From positions 1 to 64,000 of the forward strand of contig NZ_JANIOA010000012.1 of NCBI RefSeq assembly GCF_025175675.1: a stretch of DNA of 64,000 nt, written 5' to 3'. Shown here one piece after another: positions 8,794 to 17,996 of the stretch (the first letter of the stretch is position 1; each line of letters begins with the position of its first letter). Below the pieces are notes generated by a model. It did not search any database and had not been told where the DNA came from. It saw only the letters and a list, made by a program, of their open reading frames with translations. Origin of the DNA: Sedimenticola hydrogenitrophicus. Its GTDB lineage: Bacteria; Pseudomonadota; Gammaproteobacteria; Chromatiales; Chromatiaceae. A program made the position numbers and the translations under genes.

Positions 8794-9084
8794 ATGGATA
8801 TGGCGGATATGGCGGATAAGTTTATCGAGGATCAGGTGTTGACCTCGGTGATGAGGATCCGTGAACAAGACGTGGCCCAGGCGGGTCGGAAACAGAGCAC
8901 CAAGCGGTATTGTGAAGTCTGTGGCGGAGTGATTCCCCGGGCGCGCCTGAAGGCGGTGCCCGGCTGCTCATGCTGTGTCAATTGCGCCTCGAAGCGGGAG
9001 CGGGAACGGGCGGGACTGTTTACCGCCGGCGACCGTCAGCGCATCAACGCCGAGCTGGACGATTACCTGCTGAGTATCTATTAG
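8794..9084 (+). CDS. TraR/DksA-family zinc-finger protein
   Basis: 96 residues with an N-terminal helical part and a C4-type zinc finger (YCEVCGGVIPRARLKAVPGCSCCVNCASKRE). It is shorter than DksA (~150) and lacks the long coiled-coil tip, so it resembles TraR-size members that bind the RNA polymerase secondary channel. A strong SD (GAAGGAGAGAACG) precedes ATG 8794. It is probably co-transcribed with the acyltransferase upstream. Confidence 0.88.
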   Translation: MDMADMADKFIEDQVLTSVMRIREQDVAQAGRKQSTKRYCEVCGGVIPRARLKAVPGCSCCVNCASKRERERAGLFTAGDRQRINAELDDYLLSIY

Positions 9085-9089
9085 CCCAA

Positions 9090-9752
9090 TTAACCAGTCA
9101 TAGGCCGCAACAGATAGACCCGTTCGCGCATCGCCGTGACCCCGCGGTTCCTGAACCGGGGGCTGTCGTCCAGGATATCCCGGGTGAGGATGTTTTCGAT
9201 CGTGAAGCGGCCGGCATAGAGTCCATGGACCTCCACCTCCTGTACCGAGAAGGGCGGGCCGTCCATTTGCTGCTGCGGATACTCCATGCTCACCAGCAGG
9301 ATGGGACGGGCCGCAGGGAACAGGGATTGCAGCTTCTCCGCATAGGCCGGGCGCATGGCCGGGGGCATGGCGATCAGGGAGGCGCGATCATAGACCGCGC
9401 CGCAGTGGGCGACATCCGCGGCCCGCAATGTGAAGAAGTCGCCACACAGGATCACCAGCTCATCACAGGACCAGCGTGCTATACCGTCCTGGGAAGTGAC
9501 CTCGGGAGCGAGGCCGTTCTCGCGGAAAAAATCGGCTACGGCTATCGGACTGATCTCGATGCCCAGTACCCGGTATCCCTGCTCCAGCAGCCAGAGCATG
9601 TCACGGCTTTTGCCGCACAACGGCACGAAGACCGTGGCGCCGGCGGGAAGCTGTAGCCGTGACCAGAACTGCTGCAGGTAGCTGTTGATCTCCTGCTGGT
9701 GAAAACCGATCTGGTTGTTCTCCCAGCGCTCATGCCAGAATTTTTTGTCCAT
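9090..9752 (-). CDS. tpm: thiopurine S-methyltransferase
   Basis: 220 residues, full family length. It contains the SAM-binding VFVPLCGKSRDMLWLLEQGYRVLGIEIS block, DRASLIAMPPAMRPAYAEKL and the N-terminal FWHERWENNQIGFH typical of bacterial TPMTs. In bacteria the enzyme methylates thiopurines and oxyanions of selenium/tellurium, giving volatile products. It is convergent with the DksA-like gene (6-nt gap), and hemF lies upstream on the same strand. Confidence 0.93.
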   Translation of the reverse strand: MDKKFWHERWENNQIGFHQQEINSYLQQFWSRLQLPAGATVFVPLCGKSRDMLWLLEQGYRVLGIEISPIAVADFFRENGLAPEVTSQDGIARWSCDELVILCGDFFTLRAADVAHCGAVYDRASLIAMPPAMRPAYAEKLQSLFPAARPILLVSMEYPQQQMDGPPFSVQEVEVHGLYAGRFTIENILTRDILDDSPRFRNRGVTAMRERVYLLRPMTG

Positions 9753-9798
9753 ACAACACCCCGCTTGTCTGTTGTTCGGTCGATCCGTTCCGAGATAG

Positions 9799-10752
<954 letters not shown>

Positions 10753-11367
10753 TTACATGCCGTTGGCGAATTTTTTGTGCAGGGCGACGCCACTGTCGCG
10801 CACCGTTTTCAGCGCCGATGCGTACTGGCCGAGCAGGCTCAGGGCCCAGGCAATGCGCTCCTGGTAATAGGGGTCGGAGCGGGGATCGTTCTTCTCGGGA
10901 TCGGCATTGAGTACCGTTTCCACGTGGCGCACGATAATCTGCTCGGGAATGTAGCAGATGCGGTTGTTCTTGTAGCTGCTCATGCGCAGTTCGGCCACCG
11001 GATAGGCGCCGCCGTCGCCGGCGGAGACGGTCACGATCAGCGCCGGTTTGTGCCCCACCTCGTTTTTGCTACAGAGCAGAAAAAGATTCTTTAATCCCGC
11101 CGGCACCTGGCCGTGCCATTCCGGCGAGACCACCACGAAGGCATCGCTGGCGCCGAACAGGGAACGCATCGGTTGTAGTATCTCCCGCCACTCGGGATCG
11201 TCCTCCCAGATGCGCTGGTCCCACAGCGGGAGTGGATTACCGGCGAGGCTGAAGATCTCTGCCTCGACGCAGTAATCGGCTTGCCGTAGCACCCGTTGGA
11301 TATGTTGCGCGACCTTCATGCTCTGGGAGGGATCGCGATGGCTGCCGCTGATTATGGTTATTTTCAT
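10753..11367 (-). CDS. NADPH-dependent FMN reductase-like flavoprotein
   Basis: 204 residues from ATG 11367 (MKITIISGSHRDPSQSMKVA). It has the flavodoxin-like fold of the FMN_red family: phosphate-binding loop GSHRDPSQS and the flavin-contact segment VVVSPEWHGQVPAGLKNLF. The C-terminal ~60 residues are longer than in SsuE-type enzymes. It may be a quinone or azo-type reductase; the partner is unknown. It starts 28 nt upstream of hemF. Confidence 0.87.
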   Translation of the reverse strand: MKITIISGSHRDPSQSMKVAQHIQRVLRQADYCVEAEIFSLAGNPLPLWDQRIWEDDPEWREILQPMRSLFGASDAFVVVSPEWHGQVPAGLKNLFLLCSKNEVGHKPALIVTVSAGDGGAYPVAELRMSSYKNNRICYIPEQIIVRHVETVLNADPEKNDPRSDPYYQERIAWALSLLGQYASALKTVRDSGVALHKKFANGM

Positions 11368-11423
11368 GTGACTACCCGACTGAAAAACGCCCACGGTTTG
11401 TGGGCTGTTAAAAACCGACGATA

Positions 11424-12030
11424 ATGGTAGGGTATTGGAATGTCAATCCTGCAGAGCAATGGTATGTCGACGGTCGTCCGAACCCTGAAAATCTCAATTT
11501 CGATAACAGCTACGTCAGGTTGCCGGGGCACTTCTACCAACGTATCGATCCCAGTCCGCTGGAAGGGGCGCACCTGATCAGCATCAATCCGGATGTGGCC
11601 CGGCTGCTTGATCTTGACCTGGAATTGTTAAATCCGGATGAACTGGCCCGCTATTTTGGCGGCCATGTCACCCTCCCGGGGACCGAGAGCATCGCCATGA
11701 AATACACCGGACATCAGTTCGGTGTCTACAATCCCGATCTGGGGGACCACCATTGCTCACTGGATCGAGCGCTATGCCGCGCGGACCGCACGGGAGGCCG
11801 CCACGCCGCCGCTAAGAGCGGCCCGGATGCGGGCCGTGAACCCAAAGTTTATCCTGCGTAATTACATGGCCGAGGAGGCGATTCGTGCGGTCGATGCCGG
11901 TGATTATCGACTGGTGAATGAGTTATCGGCGCTGCTGCGCCACCCCTTCAGCGAGCACCCGGAACATCAGCACTACGCCGGAGAGATCCCCGACTGGGCC
12001 GGCTGGATCAGCCTCAGCTGTTCGTCATGA
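11424..12030 (+). pseudogene. selO: selO (YdiU) remnant with large internal deletion
   Basis: The 5' part encodes the SelO N-terminus (LNFDNSYVRLPGHFY, then IAMKYTGHQFGVYNPDLGD). Near 11738-11752 the sequence jumps, in another frame, to the SelO C-terminus (IAHWIERYAAR, ARMRAVNPKFILRNYMAEEAI, GEIPDWAGWISLSCSS). Intact SelO is ~480-490 residues; here ~105 N-terminal and ~95 C-terminal residues remain. The whole pseudokinase core that binds ATP for protein AMPylation is therefore missing, and the frames do not match. Both termini are well conserved, so the deletion appears recent. Start and end are approximate. Confidence 0.88.
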
Positions 12031-12033
12031 GGA

Positions 12034-12402
12034 TCAGGTAATGGAGATTTCGAGATTGCGCCGACGCTTGCAAGCGGTCTGGCCGTCGGGGAGTTTTTTC
12101 TTTCCACCCACCATCAGCGTGCGATCGGCCCATTTCCTCACCGAGAGCCGATAACCGTGAAGTTTTTTTCCATCGAGTGAGCGGATCACCTTCTCCGCCG
12201 TCCGTTCCGGGTAAACATCCACCAGGCCATGAATCTCGACCCCCCCGCTATCCACATCGAGGATACGGATCAGGCTGCACTTGGCGACGGTGCCGCCCTT
12301 TTTGAGGGGCATGAACCATCTGGGTTTTACGGCGCGCTGAACAACCGAAAGGAGTTCCTGGCGCTTTATTTCGGAGGGAATATGGGGTATCAGAATTTTC
12401 AT
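12034..12402 (-). CDS. RRM-like RNA-binding protein
   Basis: 122 residues from ATG 12402 (MKILIPHIPSEIKRQELL). Residues ~40-95 read as an RNA recognition motif: CSLIRILDVDSGGVEIHGLVDV, then a helix ERTAEKVIRSLDGKKL and the RNP-like HGYRLSVRKW strand, followed by a basic tail. It is probably a small RNA-binding protein; targets are unknown. The frame remains open to 12474, but the upstream residues do not look conserved. It faces the selO remnant tail to tail with a 3-nt gap. Confidence 0.7.
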   Translation of the reverse strand: MKILIPHIPSEIKRQELLSVVQRAVKPRWFMPLKKGGTVAKCSLIRILDVDSGGVEIHGLVDVYPERTAEKVIRSLDGKKLHGYRLSVRKWADRTLMVGGKKKLPDGQTACKRRRNLEISIT

Positions 12403-12562
12403 CGGATCCTGGATGTTTACTACTCTTGGATCCAGTATAAGCGACAATGCCGACATGCTTGATGAATTAACCAACTATTCCGCTATTTTTTCTGTAAATA
12501 AGCATGAAGTCGCTTGAGACTTGCCGCCCCTGCGGAAGGGCAACGTCAGGATCCTGCGGGGA

Positions 12563-13189
12563 TTAGTAGGTGGCGTCGAGTTCCAGTTTCGCCAGGATCA
12601 GTTCGAAATCTTCAAACCCGGACTGGGGCGCCGGTTCCAGCTCGGCCAGTATCCGATCGAACTTTTCAAACCGGGGGTGGGCATCGAGCAACCGGTCATC
12701 CCGATAGACCTGTCCATTGGCATCCAGTTGATAGACCGGCCGGTAACCGGATGCCGACAGGGTCTTGATCTCATTAAACAGATTGTCCAGCACCAGCGCC
12801 TTATCGCCCTGGCCGATGATCAATACCATGTGGGGCAGTCCCGCCGGGGTGTGGACATAGCTCAGCCTGAGCTGTTCCGGCGGAATGGATTTCCGGATAG
12901 CGGGGTCCAGCATCTTGGCAATGCTGATATCCTCGCAATCACCGGTTTTGAGCTCCACTGTTTCCGACGGGGATTGCCAGTGATCCTCCAGGCTATCCTC
13001 CTTGTAGGTGACCAGCAGGTTCCATTGGCGGTTGATCTCGACCAGTTCGGCCGCGCTGAGGCTGGCCTGCAGTTTTTTCTGGTGGACTTTCTGCTGAACC
13101 GTCTGTGACTTGATTTTATAGGAGGCGCAGCCGCCCAGCAGGGCGGGTGCGGCAAGGCCGATGAGGAGTAAACGAAACAGGAATTTCAC
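12563..13189 (-). CDS. transglutaminase-like cysteine protease, LapG-type, lipoprotein
   Basis: 208 residues. A lipoprotein signal (LLIGLAAPALLGGC, Cys21) suggests anchoring to a membrane on the periplasmic side. The BTLCP/LapG catalytic triad is visible as GDCED (Cys85), HMVL (His120) and LDNL (Asp135), with the W-QSPSET segment before the nucleophile. LapG-type enzymes cleave the N-terminus of large surface adhesins under c-di-GMP control. No lapA or lapD homologue is present in the window. The lipid anchor is not typical of soluble LapG. A general envelope protease role is the alternative. Confidence 0.83.
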   Translation of the reverse strand: MKFLFRLLLIGLAAPALLGGCASYKIKSQTVQQKVHQKKLQASLSAAELVEINRQWNLLVTYKEDSLEDHWQSPSETVELKTGDCEDISIAKMLDPAIRKSIPPEQLRLSYVHTPAGLPHMVLIIGQGDKALVLDNLFNEIKTLSASGYRPVYQLDANGQVYRDDRLLDAHPRFEKFDRILAELEPAPQSGFEDFELILAKLELDATY

Positions 13190-13561
13190 CAGTCAGTCAC
13201 CATGAATCCAGAGGTTCAACGCAGTGATTAGCGTCTATAACTGTACAAAAACTGGTCCAAGGCTAACAAAATATATCCAATTAATCCACCGCTAAATAAC
13301 TCACTAACTTACTGTATTATTGGGAAAAAAGAACCTTGATCCGAATTTCGGCCGGAGCGGCATTTGCGCCGTTGATCTCGCCGAGAGTCTGTCTATCAAC
13401 CCGGCAGGCTCCCGGTTGCCACTTCCGTTACCATCGGAGTACGCAGTAACATCGTGATAAGCCGGCTCCGGTTTCCCCGGCTGTTTGACCGCTCCGCGGG
13501 GCTGGACACCGGTAGCGTTGCCGGTCCAGGCCACCTATTGACGATCACTCGGTATTTTCCT
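13190..13561. other. 372-nt intergenic region
   Basis: Divergent region between the lipoprotein protease (minus) and the SHOCT protein (plus). The first ~130 nt are AT-rich with short in-frame stops in every frame, then composition returns to GC-rich. No convincing promoter, RNA or repeat was recognised. Confidence 0.5.
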
Positions 13562-13786
13562 ATGGACACTTCTGAATTCGGATTCTGGGCTATGCTGCTC
13601 TTCTGGGGCAGCGCGATCGGCGGTATTGCCCTGGGTATCAGCTGGGCCAGGATGAAGGGGCGCAATCCGGTCAACCGGGAACTACTGGAAAAATCCCTGA
13701 AACGCCGCCTGGAGGCGGGCGAGATTACCCGGGAACTCTACAACCAGAAGCTGGCAGAGCTGCAAAAGCCTGATAAGCCGCAATAG
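13562..13786 (+). CDS. small membrane protein with SHOCT domain
   Basis: 74 residues from ATG 13562: one hydrophobic segment (GFWAMLLFWGSAIGGIALGISWA) followed by a short C-terminal SHOCT helix pair (LLEKSLKRRLEAGEITRELYNQKLAEL). SHOCT motifs are thought to mediate oligomerisation; the function is unknown. The frame extends upstream to 13454, but those residues are not conserved-looking. Confidence 0.8.
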   Translation: MDTSEFGFWAMLLFWGSAIGGIALGISWARMKGRNPVNRELLEKSLKRRLEAGEITRELYNQKLAELQKPDKPQ

Positions 13787-13820
13787 CCGCCGCTCTCCTC
13801 TTCGGTAACAGGAGCATCAG

Positions 13821-14258
13821 ATGCATAACAAAAGAGAATTTCCGCTGCGCGGCCAATGTCTCTGCGGTGCGGTGAAATATGAGGTGGAAGCCATCGGGCC
13901 GCGGATGGCCCACTGCCACTGTTCCATGTGCCGTAAGTTTCACGGCGCCGCCTTTGCCACCTTTGGCGAGGCGAGGGTGGAGGATTTTCGCTGGTTGGAG
14001 GGAGCGCCACTGCTCAGCAGCTATCAGGCAGCCAATGGCACGGTACGTCGCTTCTGTTCCCGTTGCGGATCCAGCATGACCTTCGCCCCGGCCGATGACC
14101 CGGGGGAGTTTGTCCAGTTTACCCTGGGTACCCTGACCGGTCCTCCCGGGGTCGATCCGGATGCGCATATCTTTGTCGGTTCCAAGGCCGCCTGGGATCA
14201 TATCTGCGACCAATTGCCCCAGTATGAAGCGGGGCGGGACAGCAAACGGATCGACTGA
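13821..14258 (+). CDS. GFA-family zinc-binding protein
   Basis: 145 residues. It has the glutathione-dependent formaldehyde-activating (GFA)/CENP-V-like fold with zinc cysteines CLCGAVKYE, HCHCSMCRKFHGAAFATF and FCSRCGSSM. Members are annotated after the formaldehyde-activating enzyme, but most have no proven reaction. ATG 13821 is preceded by AGGAGCATCAG. A second, unrelated-looking GFA gene lies at 35475. Confidence 0.9.
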   Translation: MHNKREFPLRGQCLCGAVKYEVEAIGPRMAHCHCSMCRKFHGAAFATFGEARVEDFRWLEGAPLLSSYQAANGTVRRFCSRCGSSMTFAPADDPGEFVQFTLGTLTGPPGVDPDAHIFVGSKAAWDHICDQLPQYEAGRDSKRID

Positions 14259-14284
14259 CTCCAGTTTCGAAATTCGCCGTATCT

Positions 14285-14359
14285 GTAGGGTGGGTTAGCG
14301 GCGCATAGGCACCCCACTTCCAGGCCACGATAATACCCGGGCGCCGCGTAACCCACCAA
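14285..14359 (+). repeat. GTAG-type palindromic element, family 1, copy 1
   Basis: Starts GTAGGGTGGGTTAGCGGCGC and ends GGGCGCCGCGTAACCCACC, so the outer ~18 nt pair with each other. Further copies occur at 19006-19080 (same orientation) and 46434-46506 (inverted), with the same inner CAC-ACTTCC segment. Confidence 0.85.
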
Positions 14360-14438
14360 AAAACCGCCCCTCGTCGTTCTTTGATCCACGGCCGGATATC
14401 CGGTACTCGCCGATCCCGAAATAACCCCTCCAGTGGGG

Positions 14439-14455
14439 TTGGCACAGTCGCTGCA
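14439..14455 (+). promoter_or_regulatory. sigma-54 promoter for nasT
   Basis: TTGGCACAGTCGCTGCA matches the -24/-12 consensus (TGGCAC...TTGC) with the required 12-nt spacing between the GG and GC doublets. Transcription would start near 14466, leaving a ~109-nt leader before nasT. No clear NtrC dyad was found just upstream, where repeat copy 1 sits. Confidence 0.65.
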
Positions 14456-14574
14456 TAACCCTGTAGGTGTTGTTGATTGCCCTGGAGTTAGCAAGTGACC
14501 TGTTCTGTCCATTCCCATCAAGATATCGTCCTGCGCGGGCGGCGCCTGGCGCTCGCCAGGGAGAGGGGCTAATC

Positions 14575-15150
14575 ATGCCGCGCGTATTGGTGATCAATGA
14601 ATGTGTGGAGCATGCCGGACGGCTGCAACAGGCGCTGCTGGAGAATGGTCACGAGGTGCTGGCGACGCGCCTGCTGTCCGAGCAGTGGATCGGGCAGATT
14701 GAGGCCCTGCAACCCGATCTGGTGGTGATGGATATCGCGCTTCCCGATTCGCGGCTGCTGGATCAGATCCGCACCATCAGCAGCCGATGGCCGCGTCCGG
14801 TGGTGATATTTGCCGATCAGGACGACAGTGAAATCATGGCCGCGGCGGTGGATGCCGGCGTGCATGCCTATGTGGTGGATGGGTTTGATGGCCGGCGCCT
14901 GGGATCCATCCTCGACGTGGCGGTGGCGCGTTTTCGCGTGTACCAGACCCTGCGCGATGAGCTGGACCGAACCCGCAGTTCGTTACGGGAACGCAAGCTT
15001 GTGGACCGCGCCAAGGGCATCCTGATGAACAAACGCCACTGGTCTGAGGAGCAGGCCTATCGGGCATTGCAGAAGATGGCCATGGACCAGAATCGGCGCC
15101 TGGCGGATGTGGCCGAGCGGCTGATCGAGATGTCTGAGCTTTTCGAATGA
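14575..15150 (+). CDS. nasT: ANTAR-domain response regulator (NasT-type antiterminator)
   Basis: 191 residues from ATG 14575 (SD GGGAGAGGGG). The N-terminal pseudo-receiver domain (VLVINECVEHAGRLQQALLENGHEV, LVVMDIALPDSRLLDQI) is followed by a helical linker and the RNA-binding ANTAR domain (LVDRAKGILMNKRHWSEEQAYRALQKMAMDQNRRLADVAERLI). NasT-type proteins bind paired hexaloop hairpins in nitrate-assimilation leaders and prevent termination. Exactly such hairpins lie 207 nt downstream, in front of nrtA. Its usual sensor partner NasS is not adjacent, although the NrtA homologue resembles NasS. Confidence 0.93.
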   Translation: MPRVLVINECVEHAGRLQQALLENGHEVLATRLLSEQWIGQIEALQPDLVVMDIALPDSRLLDQIRTISSRWPRPVVIFADQDDSEIMAAAVDAGVHAYVVDGFDGRRLGSILDVAVARFRVYQTLRDELDRTRSSLRERKLVDRAKGILMNKRHWSEEQAYRALQKMAMDQNRRLADVAERLIEMSELFE

Positions 15151-15163
15151 AGTGCACGCTCCC

Positions 15164-15199
15164 TGGGCGCCAGCGGTGCACAGGCACCGGAATTGTGCA
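15164..15199 (+). promoter_or_regulatory. tandem candidate NtrC sites upstream of nrtA
   Basis: Two 17-bp dyads fit TGCACC-N5-GGTGCA: 15164-15180 with a perfect right half (GGTGCA) and a degenerate left half, and 15183-15199 (GGCACCGGAATTGTGCA) with both halves good. Their centres lie about 140 and 120 nt upstream of the predicted start, a normal enhancer distance for NtrC. Confidence 0.55.
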
Positions 15200-15284
15200 G
15201 GGCGGCGGGGTGGATGTTCAGCCAGGAGGGGGGGCACGGGCGCTATCCATTAAACAAGGGGTGAAATCCACGGGATTTGAAAAG

Positions 15285-15301
15285 TTGGCCCGCACCTTGC
15301 A
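15285..15301 (+). promoter_or_regulatory. sigma-54 promoter for nrtABD
   Basis: TTGGCCCGCACCTTGCA has the GG/GC doublets 12 nt apart and a perfect TTGCA at -12. The predicted start is near 15312, placing both ANTAR hairpins and the terminator in the leader. An additional hairpin (15322-15344, arms CGAAAC/GTTTCG) lies between start and hairpin 1. Confidence 0.7.
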
Positions 15302-15356
15302 GTAACAGCGGTTAACTGAATCGAAACGCCCGCGGGCGGTTTCGAAGCTGATCAAC

Positions 15357-15397
15357 GACAGGCCAACGGCGGTCTGTCAAAACGGACAAAGGCGTCC
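15357..15397 (+). promoter_or_regulatory. ANTAR target: two hexaloop hairpins
   Basis: Hairpin 1 spans 15357-15378: 8-bp stem GACAGGCC/GGTCTGTC (one G-U) with loop AACGGC. Hairpin 2 spans 15384-15397: stem GGAC/GTCC with loop AAAGGC. Both six-base loops have A at position 1 and G at position 4, the two invariant bases of ANTAR-recognised RNA, and a 5-nt linker joins them. A terminator follows 15 nt later. Confidence 0.9.
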
Positions 15398-15412
15398 ATT
15401 ACAACGGGTCTG

Positions 15413-15438
15413 GCACCCGCTGTGGTGGGCGCTTTTTT
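15413..15438 (+). terminator. intrinsic terminator of the nrt leader (attenuator)
   Basis: GC-rich stem 15413-15432 (GCACCCGC...GGTGGGCGC with one A-C mismatch, TGTG loop) followed directly by six T residues. Lying between the ANTAR hairpins and nrtA, it should stop transcription unless NasT binds the leader. Confidence 0.88.
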
Positions 15439-15466
15439 ATTTTCTGGCCATTTAGGAGAGCAAGAG

Positions 15467-16900
15467 ATGAAAAAGTGCCATCAAGTGGGTGATACAACAG
15501 CAAGTCAGGCGCTGCCGGCGCGGCGGGGTCCCCTCCGCGCCATGCGCTCGGTGCTGCTGTGCGCGGGGATTGTCGCCGCTGCGGCGCTGACTGCGAACAG
15601 CGCGGCCGCCGCAGTGGGACCGGCCGAAAAGGAGGATCTCAAATTCGGCTTCATCAAGTTGACGGACATGGCACCGCTGGCCATCGCCTATGAGAAAGGC
15701 TACTTCGAGGATGAGGGGCTCTATGTCACGCTGGAAGCGCAGGCCAACTGGAAAGTGCTGCTCGACCGGGTGATCGACGGCGAGCTGGACGGGGCGCACA
15801 TGCTCGCCGGTCAGCCGCTCGGCGCCACCATCGGCTTCGGTACCCAGGCGCATGTCATTACCGCCTTTTCCATGGACCTGAACGGTAACGCGATCACCGT
15901 CTCCAACGATATCTGGGAACAGATGAAGCCGCATGTGCCGCACGAGAACGGCCTACCGGTGCATCCGATCAAGGCGGATGCCCTGAAGCCGGTGGTGGAG
16001 AAATTCAAGGACCAGGGCAAGCCGTTCAAGATGGGTATGGTGTTCCCGGTCTCCACTCACAACTACGAACTGCGCTACTGGCTGGCCGCCGGCGGCATCC
16101 ACCCCGGCTTCTATGCACCGGCCAAGGGCGACACCAGCGGTAATATCAATGCGGATGCCCTGCTTTCGGTCACGCCGCCGCCACAGATGCCATCCACCAT
16201 GGAGGCCGGCACCATCAACGGTTACTGCGTGGGCGAACCCTGGAACCAGCAGGCGGTGTTCAAGGGTATCGGCGTGCCGGTGATTACCGATTACGAGATC
16301 TGGAAGGACAATCCGGAGAAGGTGTTCGGCGTGTCCAAGAGCTGGGCCGATGAAAATCCCAACACCCATATCCGGGTGGTCAAGGCGATGATCCGTGCCG
16401 CCAAGTGGCTGGACGACAACAACAATGCCAATCGCCCCGAGGCGGTGAAGATCCTCTCCCAGCCCAACTATGTGGGCGCCGACTACGAGGTGATCGCCAA
16501 CTCCATGACCGGTACCTTCGAGTACGAGAAGGGCGACAAACGTGAGGTGCCGGACTTCAACGTCTTCTTCCGTTACAACGCCACCTATCCCTACTACTCC
16601 GATGCCATCTGGTACCTGACCCAGATGCGCCGCTGGGGGCAGATCGGCGAGCAGAAGGCGGACAGCTGGTACATGGACATCGCCAAAAAGGTGTATCGCC
16701 CGGATATCTATCAGACGGCGGCCAGGGAACTGATTGCCGAAGGCAAGATTGCCGCCGGCGAATTCCCCGACTTCGCGGCTGAAGATGGCTTCCGTGCGCC
16801 CCAGACCCACTTCATCGACGGCATTACCTACAACGGCAAACAGCCGAATGAATACCTGGAGCAGTTCAAGATCGGACTCAAGGGTGCTGACAAAATCTAA
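15467..16900 (+). CDS. nrtA: nitrate ABC transporter substrate-binding protein (NrtA-like)
   Basis: 477 residues from ATG 15467 behind AGGAGAGCAAGAG. A long N-region with an RR pair and a hydrophobic core ([22 protein letters not shown]) forms an export signal. The mature part is of the NrtA/CmpA family: [28 protein letters not shown], a ligand-pocket [10 protein letters not shown] region and [13 protein letters not shown]. It would capture nitrate (or nitrite/cyanate) in the periplasm. The ANTAR leader in front argues for nitrate/nitrite. No assimilatory reductase genes are nearby. Confidence 0.9.
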   Translation: MKKCHQVGDTTASQALPARRGPLRAMRSVLLCAGIVAAAALTANSAAAAVGPAEKEDLKFGFIKLTDMAPLAIAYEKGYFEDEGLYVTLEAQANWKVLLDRVIDGELDGAHMLAGQPLGATIGFGTQAHVITAFSMDLNGNAITVSNDIWEQMKPHVPHENGLPVHPIKADALKPVVEKFKDQGKPFKMGMVFPVSTHNYELRYWLAAGGIHPGFYAPAKGDTSGNINADALLSVTPPPQMPSTMEAGTINGYCVGEPWNQQAVFKGIGVPVITDYEIWKDNPEKVFGVSKSWADENPNTHIRVVKAMIRAAKWLDDNNNANRPEAVKILSQPNYVGADYEVIANSMTGTFEYEKGDKREVPDFNVFFRYNATYPYYSDAIWYLTQMRRWGQIGEQKADSWYMDIAKKVYRPDIYQTAARELIAEGKIAAGEFPDFAAEDGFRAPQTHFIDGITYNGKQPNEYLEQFKIGLKGADKI

Positions 16901-16908
16901 CCGCAATC

Positions 16909-16933
16909 GCCCCCGCCGCCGGTTGGCGGGGGC
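16909..16933 (+). other. intercistronic hairpin nrtA-nrtB
   Basis: Perfect 9-bp stem GCCCCCGCC/GGCGGGGGC with a 7-nt loop, no T-tract. Such structures behind binding-protein genes commonly protect the upstream message and lower downstream expression. Confidence 0.6.
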
Positions 16934-16962
16934 ATGCAGAACGGATAACGCAGGATACGACT

Positions 16963-17985
16963 ATGAGCACAACAATCATCAATCCAGGCAAGAGTTTTGA
17001 CTTTAAGTGGCTGCAGTTGCTGTTCGCCTTTCTCGAGGGCGATCGGCTGGTCAAGGCCACCTCGTCACTGGTCAGGCAACTGCTGATTCCCCTCGCCGCG
17101 CTGGGTCTGTTCCTGATGCTGTGGAGTGCCGGGGCCGCCTCGGTCACCACCTCGCTGGGACAGCTGCCCGGGCCGGCGCAGGTGTGGGATCAGGGTGTGC
17201 AACTGTACCAGGAGCATCAGGCGGAGCGGCAGAAGGAAGTCGCCTTTTACCAGCGCCAGGAGCAGCGCAACCAGGCCAAACTGGCGAAGAACCCGGATGC
17301 CGAGGTCAAGGTGCGCCCCTATACCGGCAAGCCGACCTTCCTGGATCAGATTGCCACCAGTCTGGTGACCGTGGCGACCGGCTTTATCATCGCCTCGTTG
17401 ATCGCCATCCCGATCGGCATCATCTGTGGCATGAGCGCCACCCTGTACCGGGCGATCAATCCGCTCATCCAGCTGTTCAAGCCGGTCTCGCCGCTGGCCT
17501 GGCTGCCGATCGTCACCATGGTGGTGAGCGCGGTCTACATCAGCGATGAACCAATGTTCGACAAGGCGTTCATCACCTCGGCCATCACCGTCACCCTGTG
17601 CTGTATCTGGCCCACCATTATCAATACCACGGTGGGAGTCTCCTCGATCGACCGGGACCTGATCAACGTCAGCCGGGTGCTGCGTCTCGGCTGGTTGACC
17701 AAGACCATCAAGATTGTCATCCCGTCATCGATACCGATGATGTTTGCCGGCCTGCGCCTCTCCCTGGGCATCGGCTGGATGGTGCTGATCGCCGCCGAGA
17801 TGCTGGCGCAGAATCCCGGGCTCGGCAAGTTTGTCTGGGACGAATTTCAGAACGGCAGCTCCAATTCACTGTCGCGCATCATGGTCGCGGTACTGGTGAT
17901 CGGTTGTCTTGGTTTCATACTGGATCGCGGCATGCTGCTGTTGCAGCGCTGGGCCACCTGGGACCGCAATGCGGTACTGCGATAA
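16963..17985 (+). CDS. nrtB: nitrate ABC transporter permease (NrtB-like)
   Basis: 340 residues. It has the inner-membrane permease fold of the NrtB/SsuC/TauC family with the EAA-like loop DLINVSRVLRLGWLTKTIKIVIPSSIPMMFAGLRLSLGIGWMVLIAAEML. It is longer than typical NrtB (~280). The excess is a charged segment of ~55 residues after the first membrane span (LYQEHQAERQKEVAFYQRQEQRNQAKL...), probably a soluble loop. It follows nrtA by 62 nt and precedes the ATPase by 11 nt. Confidence 0.92.
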   Translation: MSTTIINPGKSFDFKWLQLLFAFLEGDRLVKATSSLVRQLLIPLAALGLFLMLWSAGAASVTTSLGQLPGPAQVWDQGVQLYQEHQAERQKEVAFYQRQEQRNQAKLAKNPDAEVKVRPYTGKPTFLDQIATSLVTVATGFIIASLIAIPIGIICGMSATLYRAINPLIQLFKPVSPLAWLPIVTMVVSAVYISDEPMFDKAFITSAITVTLCCIWPTIINTTVGVSSIDRDLINVSRVLRLGWLTKTIKIVIPSSIPMMFAGLRLSLGIGWMVLIAAEMLAQNPGLGKFVWDEFQNGSSNSLSRIMVAVLVIGCLGFILDRGMLLLQRWATWDRNAVLR

Positions 17986-17996
17986 GGAGCAATCAC

